Positions 33,672 to 43,524 of a DNA stretch of 57,478 nt are shown one piece after another. Where the stretch lies: positions 1 to 57,478 of the forward strand of contig CAJQKF010000005.1 of the NCBI GenBank assembly GCA_905478855.1, written 5' to 3'. The stretch is from an uncultured Gammaproteobacteria bacterium. Its GTDB lineage: Bacteria > Pseudomonadota > Gammaproteobacteria > Arenicellales > CAJQKF01. The stretch's first letter is position 1; every line of letters begins with the position of its first letter. The translations under genes were made by a program, and so were the position numbers. The notes under the pieces were generated by a model. It was not told the origin of the DNA. It worked only from the letters and a program-made list of their open reading frames with translations, and did no database searches.

Positions 33672-34511
33672 TTACAGGACCAACTTCTTCTCAGAAGGTT
33701 CCAGGTTATCGTAGTTCCAGAGCTGCTTACCAGATACCAGCTTGGTCATATTTTCTATACCGTTAGCCGGTTCAACACCGTGTAACGCTAATTTTTCTGT
33801 AAGCCACTTGCGATCAATATCGGTCATCTCACCTTCGACACAGTCTACACCCAGATCAGCAATCTTGCCGCCAACATAGATGGTGCCGTCATACATTGAG
33901 TCGCCGAGGTTCTTACCGGCGTTACCGCAGATAACCATCCGACCACGTTGCATCATGAACCCGGAAAAAGCGCCTGTATCACCACCTACAATGATTGTGC
34001 CGCCTTTCTGGTCGATACCGGTACGAGAACCTACACTGCCCTTACATACTAGGTCTCCACCACGAATCGCCGCTCCAAAAGTTGAACCGGCATTCTTCTC
34101 AATAATTACCGTACCAGCCATCATATTCTCGGCACAAGACCAGCCTACACGTCCGCTTATTCGAACATTTGGTCCATCAATAAGTCCACATCCGAAATAA
34201 CCTAAACTCCCAACGAAGTTCAGATTTACCCGATTTAAAATGCCAACACCAATACCGTGACGTGCTTTAGGATTATGAACCGTTATCGTGCCGTGACCAT
34301 CAATCAGTAACTCACGAATTTTCAAATTGATTGCTGTTGGCGTCATATCATCAGCATCAAACTCCGCTGACTTATCGGTGTCTACATCATGAGCCCAAGG
34401 ATAAGTGTAATTTTCACCTTCCTCAGCACTGAAAAAGCGTTGCTGAGTTCGTCCCGTAAGTTGTTCTTCATGTAGTCCCATATTATGGGACTTGTGGCTT
34501 ATATTTCCCAT
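33672..34511 (-). CDS. mgsB: N-methylglutamate synthase subunit B (GXGXG domain)
   Basis: A 279-residue protein matching the C-terminal GXGXG beta-helix domain of glutamate synthase alpha subunit. The repeated pattern is visible in GIGVGILNRVNLNFVGSLGYF, GGDLVCKGSVGSRTG, GGTIIVGGDTGAFSGF and RMVICGNAGKNLGDSMYDG. This domain couples the amidotransferase and FMN sites in the parent enzyme. Its start overlaps the mgsA stop by 13 bases. Related to GlxC of rhizobia. Confidence 0.88.
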   Translation of the reverse strand: MGNISHKSHNMGLHEEQLTGRTQQRFFSAEEGENYTYPWAHDVDTDKSAEFDADDMTPTAINLKIRELLIDGHGTITVHNPKARHGIGVGILNRVNLNFVGSLGYFGCGLIDGPNVRISGRVGWSCAENMMAGTVIIEKNAGSTFGAAIRGGDLVCKGSVGSRTGIDQKGGTIIVGGDTGAFSGFMMQRGRMVICGNAGKNLGDSMYDGTIYVGGKIADLGVDCVEGEMTDIDRKWLTEKLALHGVEPANGIENMTKLVSGKQLWNYDNLEPSEKKLVL

Positions 34512-35434
34512 ACTCGCACCTCACCTTCATACGGATCAAACGTATCAATTTCATTAGGGAAGATACTGCGTATCGCAACTTCTTCCGAAGCTAAACCAAC
34601 AAACTCATCGCTTTCATAAAGAACCATTGGTTTGGCGGCCATAACATCTTTCGCCATACCTAATTTGTCACTGGTTGCAATCAGATAGGTAAATACCCCA
34701 TCCAACTCTTCAATGGAACGCTGCATCGCCGATTCAAGATCATCACCAAGGGTCATGCGGTTCGCAATGTAAACAGCGATAAGCTCAGAATCGCAATTTG
34801 ACATGAACCGATGACCTAATCGTTCCATTGTGCGCCTCGATGTCCAGTAATTGGTCAACTGTCCGTTATGAACCACCGATACGTCGTTAAACGGATAAGC
34901 CCAGTAAGGGTGAGCAGAACGGATATCAACATCAGATTCAGTTGCCATACGGGTATGCCCAATAGCATGAGTCCCCTTAAAACCAGCCAGGTTGTATTGC
35001 TCAGATACTGTAGTCGCGTCGCCAAGATCCTTGATCAATTCTAAAGCTGATCCTATAGACAGTATCTCGGTGCCATCAACGTCTTCAATATAATCGGCAA
35101 GCTTTCGCATATCGCCATCAAAATTGAAATGATACCGATGAGAATATTCGGTTGTCGCTTCCCGATTAGTGACGTTGACACCAATTTCTGCAAGTCTGCT
35201 ATCGACCTTCACCAAGCGATCTTTAACTTGCTGATGAATTTCATAGCTCTTACGCATATCTTCCTGCTCTGCAACGTTTAATCGCATCACATAAGAATTA
35301 TCATTACCTGCTCCATACAGGGCGAATCCGGTTGAATCGGGCCCACGATGTTTCAAAGACTGCAACATCGAAGTCATTTCCGATCCGACATCCGAACTCT
35401 TTCCACGATGGATGAGTCCCGCGATACCGCACAT
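34499..35434 (-). CDS. mgsA: N-methylglutamate synthase subunit A (class II glutamine amidotransferase domain)
   Basis: A 311-residue Ntn-type amidotransferase. The N-terminal nucleophile is Cys2 in MCGIAGLIHRG, followed by LKHRGPDSTGFALY, ATESDVDIRSAHPYW, SVVHNGQLTNYW and SNCDSELIAVYIANRM. It would supply the amidated or methylaminated nitrogen to the FMN subunit. The protein matches GlxB/MgsA in length and lies 152 bases after glnT. Confidence 0.88.
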   Translation of the reverse strand: MCGIAGLIHRGKSSDVGSEMTSMLQSLKHRGPDSTGFALYGAGNDNSYVMRLNVAEQEDMRKSYEIHQQVKDRLVKVDSRLAEIGVNVTNREATTEYSHRYHFNFDGDMRKLADYIEDVDGTEILSIGSALELIKDLGDATTVSEQYNLAGFKGTHAIGHTRMATESDVDIRSAHPYWAYPFNDVSVVHNGQLTNYWTSRRTMERLGHRFMSNCDSELIAVYIANRMTLGDDLESAMQRSIEELDGVFTYLIATSDKLGMAKDVMAAKPMVLYESDEFVGLASEEVAIRSIFPNEIDTFDPYEGEVRVWEI

Positions 35435-35586
35435 AGAGGTTTCCTCTTGATTAAGTTTATTAATTCACAGGAACAACAACCAACGATAAAACGCAAATCG
35501 TCTAATTCCCAGTTACTTTGCGGCGCAGAGCCGCTGTTACATAAATTTGGACCGGAAAATAAATTCCCGACCCAAACATTCTTACA

Positions 35587-37101
35587 CTACGGCAAGCAAT
35601 CCAGATATGTTTCGAGATCCCAATCTGTAACAGTGTGATTAAATCGTTCCCACTCGTCACGTTTGTAATGCTCAAATACACGATACATCTCACCTGGCAT
35701 AGCCGATTTGACGACCTCGTCTTTATCGAGTTCTTTTAACGCATCACCTAACGACATTGGCAGACGCTTAACCTTCTTACCTGCATCAATAGCTGCGTAA
35801 ATATTACGTTCTTCTGGCTTGCCGGGATCAAGATCATTATCGATACCGTCGTCGAAAGCGCGCAGTAAACCAGCACCCATAAGATACGGATTAACCATTG
35901 AATCAACCGAGCGATATTCAAAACGACCAGGCGCAGACACACGAAGTGCGCAAGTTCGGTTTTGGTAACCCCAGTCAGCAAAAATAGGCGCCCAGAAACC
36001 AGTGTCCCATAGCCGTCTGTATGAGTTTACAGTTGATGAGCCGATCGACGTTAATGCACCGAGATGTTTTATTACGCCACCAATACTTTGCAGTCCAATT
36101 TTCCCTGGAGCTCTTTCATCAACTTTTGGATCTGGCATAAAGGTGTTTGTACCACCTTCTCGATAAGTGAACGAGCCGTCCATACCAGGTATGGTTTTAT
36201 GGCCTAACTTATTTACCCGATCTTTACCACCTTTCCATAAGGACATATTATGGTGACAACCCGACGCTGATACACCCATAAATGGTTTAGACATAAAACA
36301 AGCGATCAAACCATCTTCTCTGGCTACCTGGGCGCAAATCTGGCGGTAGGTAGTCAACCGATCTGCATTACGCAGAACATCATCGAACTGTGTATTCAGC
36401 TCTAACTGACCCGGTGCGTCTTCATGATCTCCCTGGATAATATCCAGACCCATTGCTTGAGAATACTCAATAACTTTCATGAAAGTTGGGCGTAACTCTT
36501 CAAACTGATCAATGTGATAACAGTTAGGCTTGGTTACACCGCCGTCAGGCTTACCGTCTGCGCCGCGTTTCAACCACATCATTTCCGGCTCCGTACCACA
36601 CCGCATATCGAGGCCATGTTTTGCCTGAAATTCGTTATGAATGAGTCGTAAATTTCCTCGACAATCTGAACTTAAATGCCCACCTGGGTTTTCTTGCTCT
36701 TCGCGATTACGGAACAATGTGCAAAACACCCGACCGATACGCTTATCCCATGGAAGTTGTACAAAGGTTTCAGGATCAGGAATACCCACTAATTCTGAAG
36801 ATTCTGGACCATAGCCAATATAGTCGCCGTGGCGATCTACAAACAAATTAGCAGTTGACCCATAAACCAATTGGAATCCACGCTCAGCCGCACGCTCCCA
36901 GTGAGCTGCTGGAATGCCTTTCCCTACAATACGGCCGGTAACAGAAATAAATTGGTAATAAATATAATCAACACCTAACTCATTGATTTTCTGTCTTACT
37001 TTTTTAACATTATCCGCTCGACCGGGAGCATTAACATGCTTTTCTAAGTCTGTAGAATCTTGTTTCTGTGCTTTCACCACTTTTTTCTTTTTTGCGGCCA
37101 T
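35587..37101 (-). CDS. glnT: GlnT-family ligase, gamma-glutamylmethylamide synthetase-like
   Basis: A 504-residue glutamine synthetase homologue. Catalytic-domain marks are CGTEPEMMW, QGDHEDAPGQLELNTQ (metal-binding Glu), FMSKPFMGVSASGCHHNMSLW and ALRVSAPGRFEYRSVDSMVNPY. In methylotrophs the related GMAS makes gamma-glutamylmethylamide from glutamate, methylamine and ATP. This protein is longer than typical GMAS (about 440-450) and has a Lys-rich start (MAAKKKKVVKAQK) plus a longer spacer, so it is a distinct GlnT clade. Its position before mgsABC supports the methylamine role; ordinary glutamine synthesis or another amine cannot be excluded. Confidence 0.85.
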   Translation of the reverse strand: MAAKKKKVVKAQKQDSTDLEKHVNAPGRADNVKKVRQKINELGVDYIYYQFISVTGRIVGKGIPAAHWERAAERGFQLVYGSTANLFVDRHGDYIGYGPESSELVGIPDPETFVQLPWDKRIGRVFCTLFRNREEQENPGGHLSSDCRGNLRLIHNEFQAKHGLDMRCGTEPEMMWLKRGADGKPDGGVTKPNCYHIDQFEELRPTFMKVIEYSQAMGLDIIQGDHEDAPGQLELNTQFDDVLRNADRLTTYRQICAQVAREDGLIACFMSKPFMGVSASGCHHNMSLWKGGKDRVNKLGHKTIPGMDGSFTYREGGTNTFMPDPKVDERAPGKIGLQSIGGVIKHLGALTSIGSSTVNSYRRLWDTGFWAPIFADWGYQNRTCALRVSAPGRFEYRSVDSMVNPYLMGAGLLRAFDDGIDNDLDPGKPEERNIYAAIDAGKKVKRLPMSLGDALKELDKDEVVKSAMPGEMYRVFEHYKRDEWERFNHTVTDWDLETYLDCLP

Positions 37102-37185
37102 ATTTCTATCCTCTCAATAAATGTTAAACATTATGCTACTGTGCCTCTCCCTTTTTTAAACAGGGATGAGGTATTGAATCATAAA

Positions 37186-38529
37186 TCAGCTCCAAGGAAA
37201 CGGACTATTTGAAACCGGATGCAACTCACCTTCTGCATATCGGGAAAAACGGAATGGTCGCAGCAAGCTACTTGGCTCACCACATAATTCTTCTGCGACT
37301 AACTTACCAACTCCGATCATTTTATAACCATGATTTGAGTCTGCAAGAAAGGTACAGTTTTGCCGAAACTTATCGAACACCGGAAAACTATCCGGTGTAA
37401 AAGCACCAATACCACCAGAAGGTTCATTTTTATATACGCTTATTTTTCCTTCAAAACGTTTTTGACAATGTGCAAGTGCTGAGCACCACATATGGGCAAA
37501 CTTATCTCCAACGATAAACTCCGGAGAGTCTGATCCGTAAGGGTCAACGGCTACTTTGTCTGGATCGGTAGGCACCTTGAACGGCGCCGCGCCACCTTGA
37601 ATTCCGCCAAAATGAAAATCGGGCTTGTAATATATACCCCACATTTGATCAGTTATCAGTGATCCATCAACATCTGAGTACAAAGGTGCATCAGAGTCCA
37701 CATGAATCACTGGCGGCATTTTTCCTTCATTTGTCATTTGCAAATTCGGGTCAACACCTAACGTACCCTCCTGCAAAGACCAATATACCCACATACCGAT
37801 ATCATCGTGTATTACGCCATCAGCACCTTTAATACTAACCGTGCGGGGCAGATCTAGCATTTCCCAAAATTGCTTAGCCCACGGACCGGGTGCAATCACA
37901 ACCTCTTCGCAGGCAATATTGCCCTTATTCGTCTCGACAGCTGATATCGCATCAGATCCACTATCAATAGTAAAACCGGTAACTTCAACGCCGCTAATAA
38001 TTCTGACCCCTTCGGCCTCAGCCTTACCCGCCATGCCATACAACATCTTGGTGTTGTTGGAATATCCACCTTTCTTTTCATGGAGAACTGAGGTTATACC
38101 CTGTGCCTGCCAGTCATCGACTATAGTCTTCATATACGCAGAGCAATCGGCCTCCCCTTCAATCAGGTCGGACTCATAACCGATGTCGCGCTGTTGGGTG
38201 GCAATGGAAATAATATCTTCGTGCATGGATTCCGGACTAATTTGCATATAACCCACAGGATGATAACTAAACGCCTCAGCATCGCTTTCCCAAACTTCAA
38301 CACACTGCGCCATGAGTTCACGCATTGCTGGCTGAAAATAGTTATTTCTTACCACACCGCACGCTATTCCGGAAGCGCCAGCACCGATTGAACCTTTATC
38401 GACAACGACAACATCTTCACCAGATCCACGACCGGTTACTTTTAGTTTTACAGCCAGATGATAGGCTGTACTCAGACCATGGATACCCGCGCCTACAATC
38501 ACGTAGCGAGATGATTGGGGAAAAGCCAT
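37186..38529 (-). CDS. FAD-dependent oxidoreductase (DadA / sarcosine oxidase beta type)
   Basis: A 447-residue amine oxidase-fold flavoprotein. The dinucleotide motif is YVIVGAGIHGLSTAYHLA with VVVVDKGSIGAGASGIACG, and the C-terminal FAD loop contains GGIGAFTPDSFPVFD and ADSNHGYKMIGVGK. It would oxidise a secondary N-methyl amine such as N-methylglutamate, sarcosine or dimethylglycine to formaldehyde or a folate-bound methyl unit. The start is ATG 38529, with GGAG 10 bases before it. It is the first gene of the minus-strand operon and may stand in for the missing N-methylglutamate dehydrogenase (inference). Confidence 0.83.
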   Translation of the reverse strand: MAFPQSSRYVIVGAGIHGLSTAYHLAVKLKVTGRGSGEDVVVVDKGSIGAGASGIACGVVRNNYFQPAMRELMAQCVEVWESDAEAFSYHPVGYMQISPESMHEDIISIATQQRDIGYESDLIEGEADCSAYMKTIVDDWQAQGITSVLHEKKGGYSNNTKMLYGMAGKAEAEGVRIISGVEVTGFTIDSGSDAISAVETNKGNIACEEVVIAPGPWAKQFWEMLDLPRTVSIKGADGVIHDDIGMWVYWSLQEGTLGVDPNLQMTNEGKMPPVIHVDSDAPLYSDVDGSLITDQMWGIYYKPDFHFGGIQGGAAPFKVPTDPDKVAVDPYGSDSPEFIVGDKFAHMWCSALAHCQKRFEGKISVYKNEPSGGIGAFTPDSFPVFDKFRQNCTFLADSNHGYKMIGVGKLVAEELCGEPSSLLRPFRFSRYAEGELHPVSNSPFPWS

Positions 38530-38538
38530 TTGATTCAA

Positions 38539-38716
38539 ACTCCAAAATAAAGTGGTTTATAATTGGACTACTAATTTCGCCCATCCAGTCAGATTTCTAT
38601 ACATTAATCCGTATTAAACTGGAAAGCATGTCATTGAACCAGCTTTTTTATACACTTGCAATACCATTTACCTTCCTTTAAGCTTATTATACTGTACCGT
38701 TTTAATACCATTAAAA
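38539..38716. promoter_or_regulatory. Divergent promoter region with a palindromic operator candidate
   Basis: Between the oxidoreductase and gntR genes. ATACCATT occurs at 38661-38668 and 38705-38712, 44 bp apart. The second lies in the perfect inverted repeat TTTAATACCATTAAA (38701-38715), which touches the gntR start codon at 38717. This is a plausible site for self-repression by the GntR protein; a -10-like TATTAT lies at 38685-38690. Confidence 0.45.
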
Positions 38717-39433
38717 ATGAACCAAATACTCGTGAATGACCCTGTGCAAGACAATACACCGCCCCAAACATTATCGGGCTCTGCGGCAGTGTATCGAAAA
38801 ATTAAACAAGCTATTCTAGATGGTGTATACGCTCACAATGAGCGACTACCTTCAGAGCGTGATCTGTCGGATAATTTTGGTTACGCGCGAGGAACAGTTC
38901 GTTCGGCACTCGTACGTCTTGAGAAAGCGCATTATGTGAGACGCAAAACCGGCAGTGGCACTTATGTTATCTACAATAACGAATTTCAAAGCAAAGATAT
39001 TGCCGAAGACACCAGTCCAATTGAATTGATTGAGACTCGTCTTGCAGTAGAACCCCATATCGTTAAGCTTGCTATTCTAAATGCAAGCAATAAGGATATA
39101 CGAAGACTTGATGAAGCCCTTGACCAGTTGCGTCAGGCGGGATCAGACCCCGGTAAATTCTCCACTGCCGACGAAACCTTTCACCTCGTTCTATCTCAGT
39201 GCAGTCAGAACCCCTTGTTAATTTGGATGTATGAAAGAATCAACGATATTCGCAGCCACAGCCAATGGAGCGCGCGAAAATCTAAGATTTTAACCGAGAC
39301 TAAAATACAATCTTATAATAACCAGCATAAGGCCTTAGTTGATGCTATTCGACAACGGGATCATGCTTACGGCTGTTCTCTAATGCGTGATCACCTGATT
39401 GAGGCCCGTAACGATCTTCAAGGCACATCATAA
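38717..39433 (+). CDS. GntR/FadR-type (FCD) transcriptional regulator
   Basis: A 238-residue regulator. The GntR helix-turn-helix covers VYRKIKQAILDGVYAHNERL, PSERDLSDNFGYARGTVRSA and ALVRLEKAHYVRRKTGSGTYV. The C-terminal FCD helices follow (IELIETRLAVEPHIVKLAIL, FHLVLSQCSQNPLLIWMYE, HKALVDAIRQRDHAYGC), with acidic and His positions that often bind a metal and an acid effector. Set between the methylamine operon and tmm/tdm, it probably controls these genes; the effector is unknown. It has almost no leader and no clear ribosome binding site. Confidence 0.85.
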   Translation: MNQILVNDPVQDNTPPQTLSGSAAVYRKIKQAILDGVYAHNERLPSERDLSDNFGYARGTVRSALVRLEKAHYVRRKTGSGTYVIYNNEFQSKDIAEDTSPIELIETRLAVEPHIVKLAILNASNKDIRRLDEALDQLRQAGSDPGKFSTADETFHLVLSQCSQNPLLIWMYERINDIRSHSQWSARKSKILTETKIQSYNNQHKALVDAIRQRDHAYGCSLMRDHLIEARNDLQGTS

Positions 39434-39479
39434 AAAAATGGGTCGCTGGCAAAATCACAAAGTGCTCTACCCAAACGAC

Positions 39480-39507
39480 AAAAACTCGAGGGTAACCTTG
39501 AGTTTTT
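39480..39507. terminator. Bidirectional Rho-independent terminator
   Basis: AAAAACTCGAGG (39480-39491) and CCTTGAGTTTTT (39496-39507) form a 12-bp stem (one G-T pair) with a GTAA loop. Each side ends in an A/T run, so it can stop both gntR (plus) and tmm (minus) transcripts. Confidence 0.85.
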
Positions 39508-39526
39508 ATTCAACGCAGAATCTATT

Positions 39527-40867
39527 TTACTTAGTCTGTAAATAACTCTCCATTGAATCATCCATCTCATCAGACCAGGAAGTATGGTGGGGAGGTTGCA
39601 TGTTACCGGTCATAAGAGATCGATGACTTTTATTTCGGAAAGTCATAATGTCCTCATGCTTATTATGTTCCCAGTCCATAAAGGTCTTATTTACGCCCTC
39701 AATATCGAAATTCGGATAGTCAGTGGCGTCGATTAACTCCTGAGTGTAATCACCCTGGAACCATATCATTTGCTCATCATCGGCCAATTTTTCTTCACGC
39801 TCACGCCAAATCGCGCTATTAGCACGCATATCCGCCAACGAAGGCGCTTCAATGCGACCCATAATCATGTCGCGTGCATACCATGCCTGAGCATCGAACA
39901 TATTGAAGGTATAAAACTGATCCTGCATACCGATATAAAATAATTTCGGATTAGCTTCCCAGGCAACACCTTTATATAAATCCAATGGCCATAAACGATT
40001 GGTTGTTATTAGACGCAGTGAGTCTGGTAAAAATGGGAAATAGTGCAAATAACCGGTGCATAAAATAACAGCATCTATATGTTTAGAGGTACCGTCTTTA
40101 AAATGCGCCGTGTTATTTTCAAGACGTGTTAGTAAGGGCTTAGTCTCCCAGTTTTCTGGCCAGTGAAAATGCATAGGGCTAGTGCGATAACTAGCTGTAA
40201 TAGATCGAGCACCATACTTCCAGCACTGGGAGCCAATATCCTCAGCCGAGTAACTACTTCCAACAATCAAAATGTCCTTATCTTTAAACTCTAATGCATC
40301 GCGAAAATCATGTGCGTGCAAAACACGGCCGTTGAAACTTTCAACACCATCAAACTGCGGTACATTTGGCGTAGAAAAGTGACCTGTAGCAACTACAACG
40401 TTATCAAACACTTCGTCATAAGTTTTATCATTTTCTAAATCGTTTACGCTAACCGTAAATTGGCCGGTTTCTTCAGAATAATTAACCATCCTTACCGGCG
40501 ATCGAAAACGTACAAAATCCCGTAATCCAGCCTTTTCAACCCGACCCTGAATATAATCAAACAGAACAGCACGTGGAGGGAACGATGCAATTGGTTTTCC
40601 AAAATGCTCTTCAAAAGTATAGTCTGCAAACTCCAGACATTCCTTAGGCCCATTAGACCATAGGTAACGATACATACTGCCATGCACCGGCTCACCGTAT
40701 TCATCTAAACCGGTTCGCCAAGTATAATTCCATAGACCACCCCAGTTCGCCTGTTTCTCAAAACAGACAACTTCCGGTATTTCTGCACCCTTATTTTGCG
40801 CAGACTGAAAAGCACGTAATTGTGCAAGACCGCTCGGTCCGGCACCAATAATAGCAACTCGTGTCAT
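39527..40867 (-). CDS. tmm: Trimethylamine monooxygenase
   Basis: A 446-residue flavin-containing monooxygenase closely matching bacterial Tmm of marine roseobacters and SAR11. FAD motif GAGPSG (8-13), the segment [19 protein letters not shown], the FMO signature [11 protein letters not shown] (178-188), the NADPH motif GSSYSAED (203-210) and the conserved [13 protein letters not shown] are all present. It oxidises trimethylamine to TMAO with NADPH and O2, and can act on other tertiary amines and dimethylsulfide. It is divergent from tdm, whose product uses TMAO. Confidence 0.95.
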   Translation of the reverse strand: MTRVAIIGAGPSGLAQLRAFQSAQNKGAEIPEVVCFEKQANWGGLWNYTWRTGLDEYGEPVHGSMYRYLWSNGPKECLEFADYTFEEHFGKPIASFPPRAVLFDYIQGRVEKAGLRDFVRFRSPVRMVNYSEETGQFTVSVNDLENDKTYDEVFDNVVVATGHFSTPNVPQFDGVESFNGRVLHAHDFRDALEFKDKDILIVGSSYSAEDIGSQCWKYGARSITASYRTSPMHFHWPENWETKPLLTRLENNTAHFKDGTSKHIDAVILCTGYLHYFPFLPDSLRLITTNRLWPLDLYKGVAWEANPKLFYIGMQDQFYTFNMFDAQAWYARDMIMGRIEAPSLADMRANSAIWREREEKLADDEQMIWFQGDYTQELIDATDYPNFDIEGVNKTFMDWEHNKHEDIMTFRNKSHRSLMTGNMQPPHHTSWSDEMDDSMESYLQTK

Positions 40868-41164
40868 TAGTTTTCCTCAGGTAATTTTGACTTCGTAAAG
40901 GATAAGGCTCAAGTATTAATAAGAAGTCTACACTAGTTATGAGGTTTCAGCATACCGTGTAAATTGGTACAGCATAGGTCAAATCGACTTGTCAGAAAAC
41001 ACTAAAATACAAGGTTATTGATAAATTGGTATACTAGCGGATCAATAATAATAGACAATTACCTGCACACTTATAGTTTTGACACTAGTTACCACTAGTT
41101 TTTGAAAATACGGCTATGTTAAAGTATTGAGCTGCAATTTAATCCTGTAACCTTTTTTCAGCGT
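40868..41164. promoter_or_regulatory. Divergent tmm / tdm control region with direct repeats
   Basis: A 297-bp AT-rich gap. AAATTGGTA occurs at 40961-40969 and 41023-41031; the second continues as TTGGTATACTA, a form like GntR/FCD operators. The complement of the shared core, ATACCA/TGGTAT, also appears upstream of gntR. ACTAGT occurs three times (40932, 41084, 41094), the last two 10 bp apart. These are candidate operator elements, seen by eye only. Confidence 0.45.
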
Positions 41165-43504
41165 ATGAACATATCTCACCCAGCGCCTCGCGTTTTACAA
41201 CCTGGTTTATCTCGTATCACACCCGGAACAGAGTTGTACGAAGTACCGGCAATAGGCGCCATAGTTATCGGTTTAGAAGCAGGCGATACACTAACTGTTG
41301 AAGACATCGAAGGTACACAACCCGCTGAGATAGCAGCATACGATCGAGCCGGAAATAGCTCACTGGGAGTATTGGGCCTCAACGAAAATTCAACCGGAGA
41401 CGGTATTACCTCGATTCTGGGCGCGAACTCAATATCTGCACAGAAAGTCAGGTTTGGTTTAGAAATCCGCGGGTTGTCAATTAAGGGGCTAAAGACGTAT
41501 GCCACCGCAAATTGTTTTGGGTGTGATCGACTCTCGGTAACAGCAATGGAAGATTGTGTTTGCATAATCGCGGCACCGGGTAAACCGATGATTGTTTCCG
41601 AGCAGAACCCGCCAACAGGACTAAAAGCGAAAATTAATCGCATCAATCCAAAACAGGTTAATGACAAGCCCCTACCCGACCCTTTGGCCGAACCACGATT
41701 TGAACAACGTATCGCGGCACGCACAGCGAAATCTTTCACCGTAAAGGCCGGTGAGTATATTCAGATACTTGACGTAGCTGGGCGCGAATGCAGTGACTTT
41801 CAGGCATTTAATATCAAACAATTAGAAAAGGGCATTGAGTGCCCTATCGATATTACTGGCACACGCACGATGATGGGTCACGGATACCCGCTTCCGGGCC
41901 TACATTCCAAATACCTTGATGCAAACCATGATCCAATGATTGAGGTAATTCAGGATACGGTTGGACGACACGACACATTCGGTTATGCCTGTACCGCAAA
42001 ATATTACGAAGACCAGGGATATTTTGGACACGCCAATTGTTCCGATAACTTTAATTATGCGCTTAATGAATTTGGTATTCGTCCGCGAAGAGGTTGGGAA
42101 GCAGTAAATTTCTTTTATAACACCGGCATTGATGACCATAATGTACTCTATCTGGACGAACCATGGTCGAGGCCTGGCGATTACGTTTTACTTCAAGCGC
42201 TGACCGATCTAATTTGTGTGTCATCAGCCTGTCCGGACGACACAACCGCAGCCAATTCCTGGGATCCTACCGATATTCATGTTCGTGTGTATGCAGAAAA
42301 ATCCCACTTTAAACGTGCCATAGCTTTTAGAAGGAAACCAGACGAAGAAATGAAACTTACACAAGAAACCGGTTTTCACGAAGAAACCTCAAAATTGACC
42401 CGTAATTTTGTTGAGTACAAATGTTACTGGCTAGCCAGTCACTACAACAATTATGGCAAAGAAGCTGAATATTACGCGTGCAGAGATCAGGTTGCCGTTA
42501 TCGATTTATCAGCCCTTCGAAAATTCGAAATCATCGGCGAAGACGCAGAAGAATTATTACAGTGGACTTTAACACGAAATGTGAAAAAACTAGCTCAGGG
42601 TCAGGTTGTATATTCAGCTATGTGCTACGAGCACGGTGGCATGTTTGACGACGGAACACTGCTTAGACTTGGCGACAATCAGTTTCGCTGGATAGGCGGA
42701 AGCGAGCTAGGCGGTGATTGGTTAAGAGAGCAAGCAGCAGCGAAAAGTTTACACCAAGTAACAATTAAATCCTCTACGGATCAGATTCATAATATCGCCG
42801 TGCAAGGACCACGCAGTCGTGAACTGTTAAAGAAGCTAATCTGGACAGCTCCACAATACTCGAATATGGATGAGCTTGGATGGTTTCGTTTCTCCGTTGG
42901 ACGCTTACACGACCATCAAGGAATTCCGATTATGATCTCCCGAACCGGCTATACCGGCGAACTCGGCTATGAACTATGGTGTCATCCGCAACATGCAAGT
43001 AAAGTTTGGCAAGAGGTGTTTGCCGCTGGTGCCGAATTCGGCATTGCCCCACTTGGCTTAGATGCGCTGGATATGTTACGCATCGAGGCCGGCTTAATTT
43101 TTGCGGATTATGAATTTACTGAGGAAACGGATCCATTTGAGGCTGGAATCGGTTTTAGCGTACCGTTAAAATCTAAAGAAGATGACTTTTTAGGAAAAGA
43201 GGCATTGATTCGACGTAAAGCAAGCCCGATGCGTAAGCTCGTCGGTCTGGAATTGGCTGGCAATGAAATAGCCTCCCATGGTGACTGCGTACATGTCGGA
43301 AGACCGCAAATTGGCACGATAACATCTGGAACACGATCACCAAAATTAGGCAAGAATATTGCACTTTGTCGCATCGATGTCACCCATGCTGAAATCGGCA
43401 CAGAGGTTGAAATTGGAAAACTAGACAGCCATCAAAAACGCTTGCCCGCTAGGGTTGTAGCATTTCCATTTTACGACCCCGATAAGTCACGGGTTCGATC
43501 CTAA
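41165..43504 (+). CDS. tdm: TMAO demethylase (DUF1989 + GcvT-type folate domain)
   Basis: A 779-residue two-part protein. The DUF1989 part (about residues 185-385) has cysteines at 276, 292 and 356: spacings 16 and 64, the same as the three zinc-binding cysteines reported for Tdm of Methylocella silvestris (from memory). A further, more diverged DUF1989-like unit lies at 20-150. The C-terminal aminomethyltransferase (about 415-775) includes SRTGYTGELGYELW and GLDALDMLRIEAGL and would take up the released C1 unit. The enzyme turns TMAO into dimethylamine and formaldehyde, or methylene-folate. It is divergent from tmm. Start ATG 41165. Confidence 0.93.
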   Translation: MNISHPAPRVLQPGLSRITPGTELYEVPAIGAIVIGLEAGDTLTVEDIEGTQPAEIAAYDRAGNSSLGVLGLNENSTGDGITSILGANSISAQKVRFGLEIRGLSIKGLKTYATANCFGCDRLSVTAMEDCVCIIAAPGKPMIVSEQNPPTGLKAKINRINPKQVNDKPLPDPLAEPRFEQRIAARTAKSFTVKAGEYIQILDVAGRECSDFQAFNIKQLEKGIECPIDITGTRTMMGHGYPLPGLHSKYLDANHDPMIEVIQDTVGRHDTFGYACTAKYYEDQGYFGHANCSDNFNYALNEFGIRPRRGWEAVNFFYNTGIDDHNVLYLDEPWSRPGDYVLLQALTDLICVSSACPDDTTAANSWDPTDIHVRVYAEKSHFKRAIAFRRKPDEEMKLTQETGFHEETSKLTRNFVEYKCYWLASHYNNYGKEAEYYACRDQVAVIDLSALRKFEIIGEDAEELLQWTLTRNVKKLAQGQVVYSAMCYEHGGMFDDGTLLRLGDNQFRWIGGSELGGDWLREQAAAKSLHQVTIKSSTDQIHNIAVQGPRSRELLKKLIWTAPQYSNMDELGWFRFSVGRLHDHQGIPIMISRTGYTGELGYELWCHPQHASKVWQEVFAAGAEFGIAPLGLDALDMLRIEAGLIFADYEFTEETDPFEAGIGFSVPLKSKEDDFLGKEALIRRKASPMRKLVGLELAGNEIASHGDCVHVGRPQIGTITSGTRSPKLGKNIALCRIDVTHAEIGTEVEIGKLDSHQKRLPARVVAFPFYDPDKSRVRS

Positions 43505-43524
43505 CAGTCATAAAGGAAAGCGTT

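Noticed and set aside
37130..37180. Imperfect hairpin between the FAD oxidoreductase and glnT genes
   Set aside because: Pairing is broken and the genes look like one operon, so calling a terminator or attenuator is not supported.
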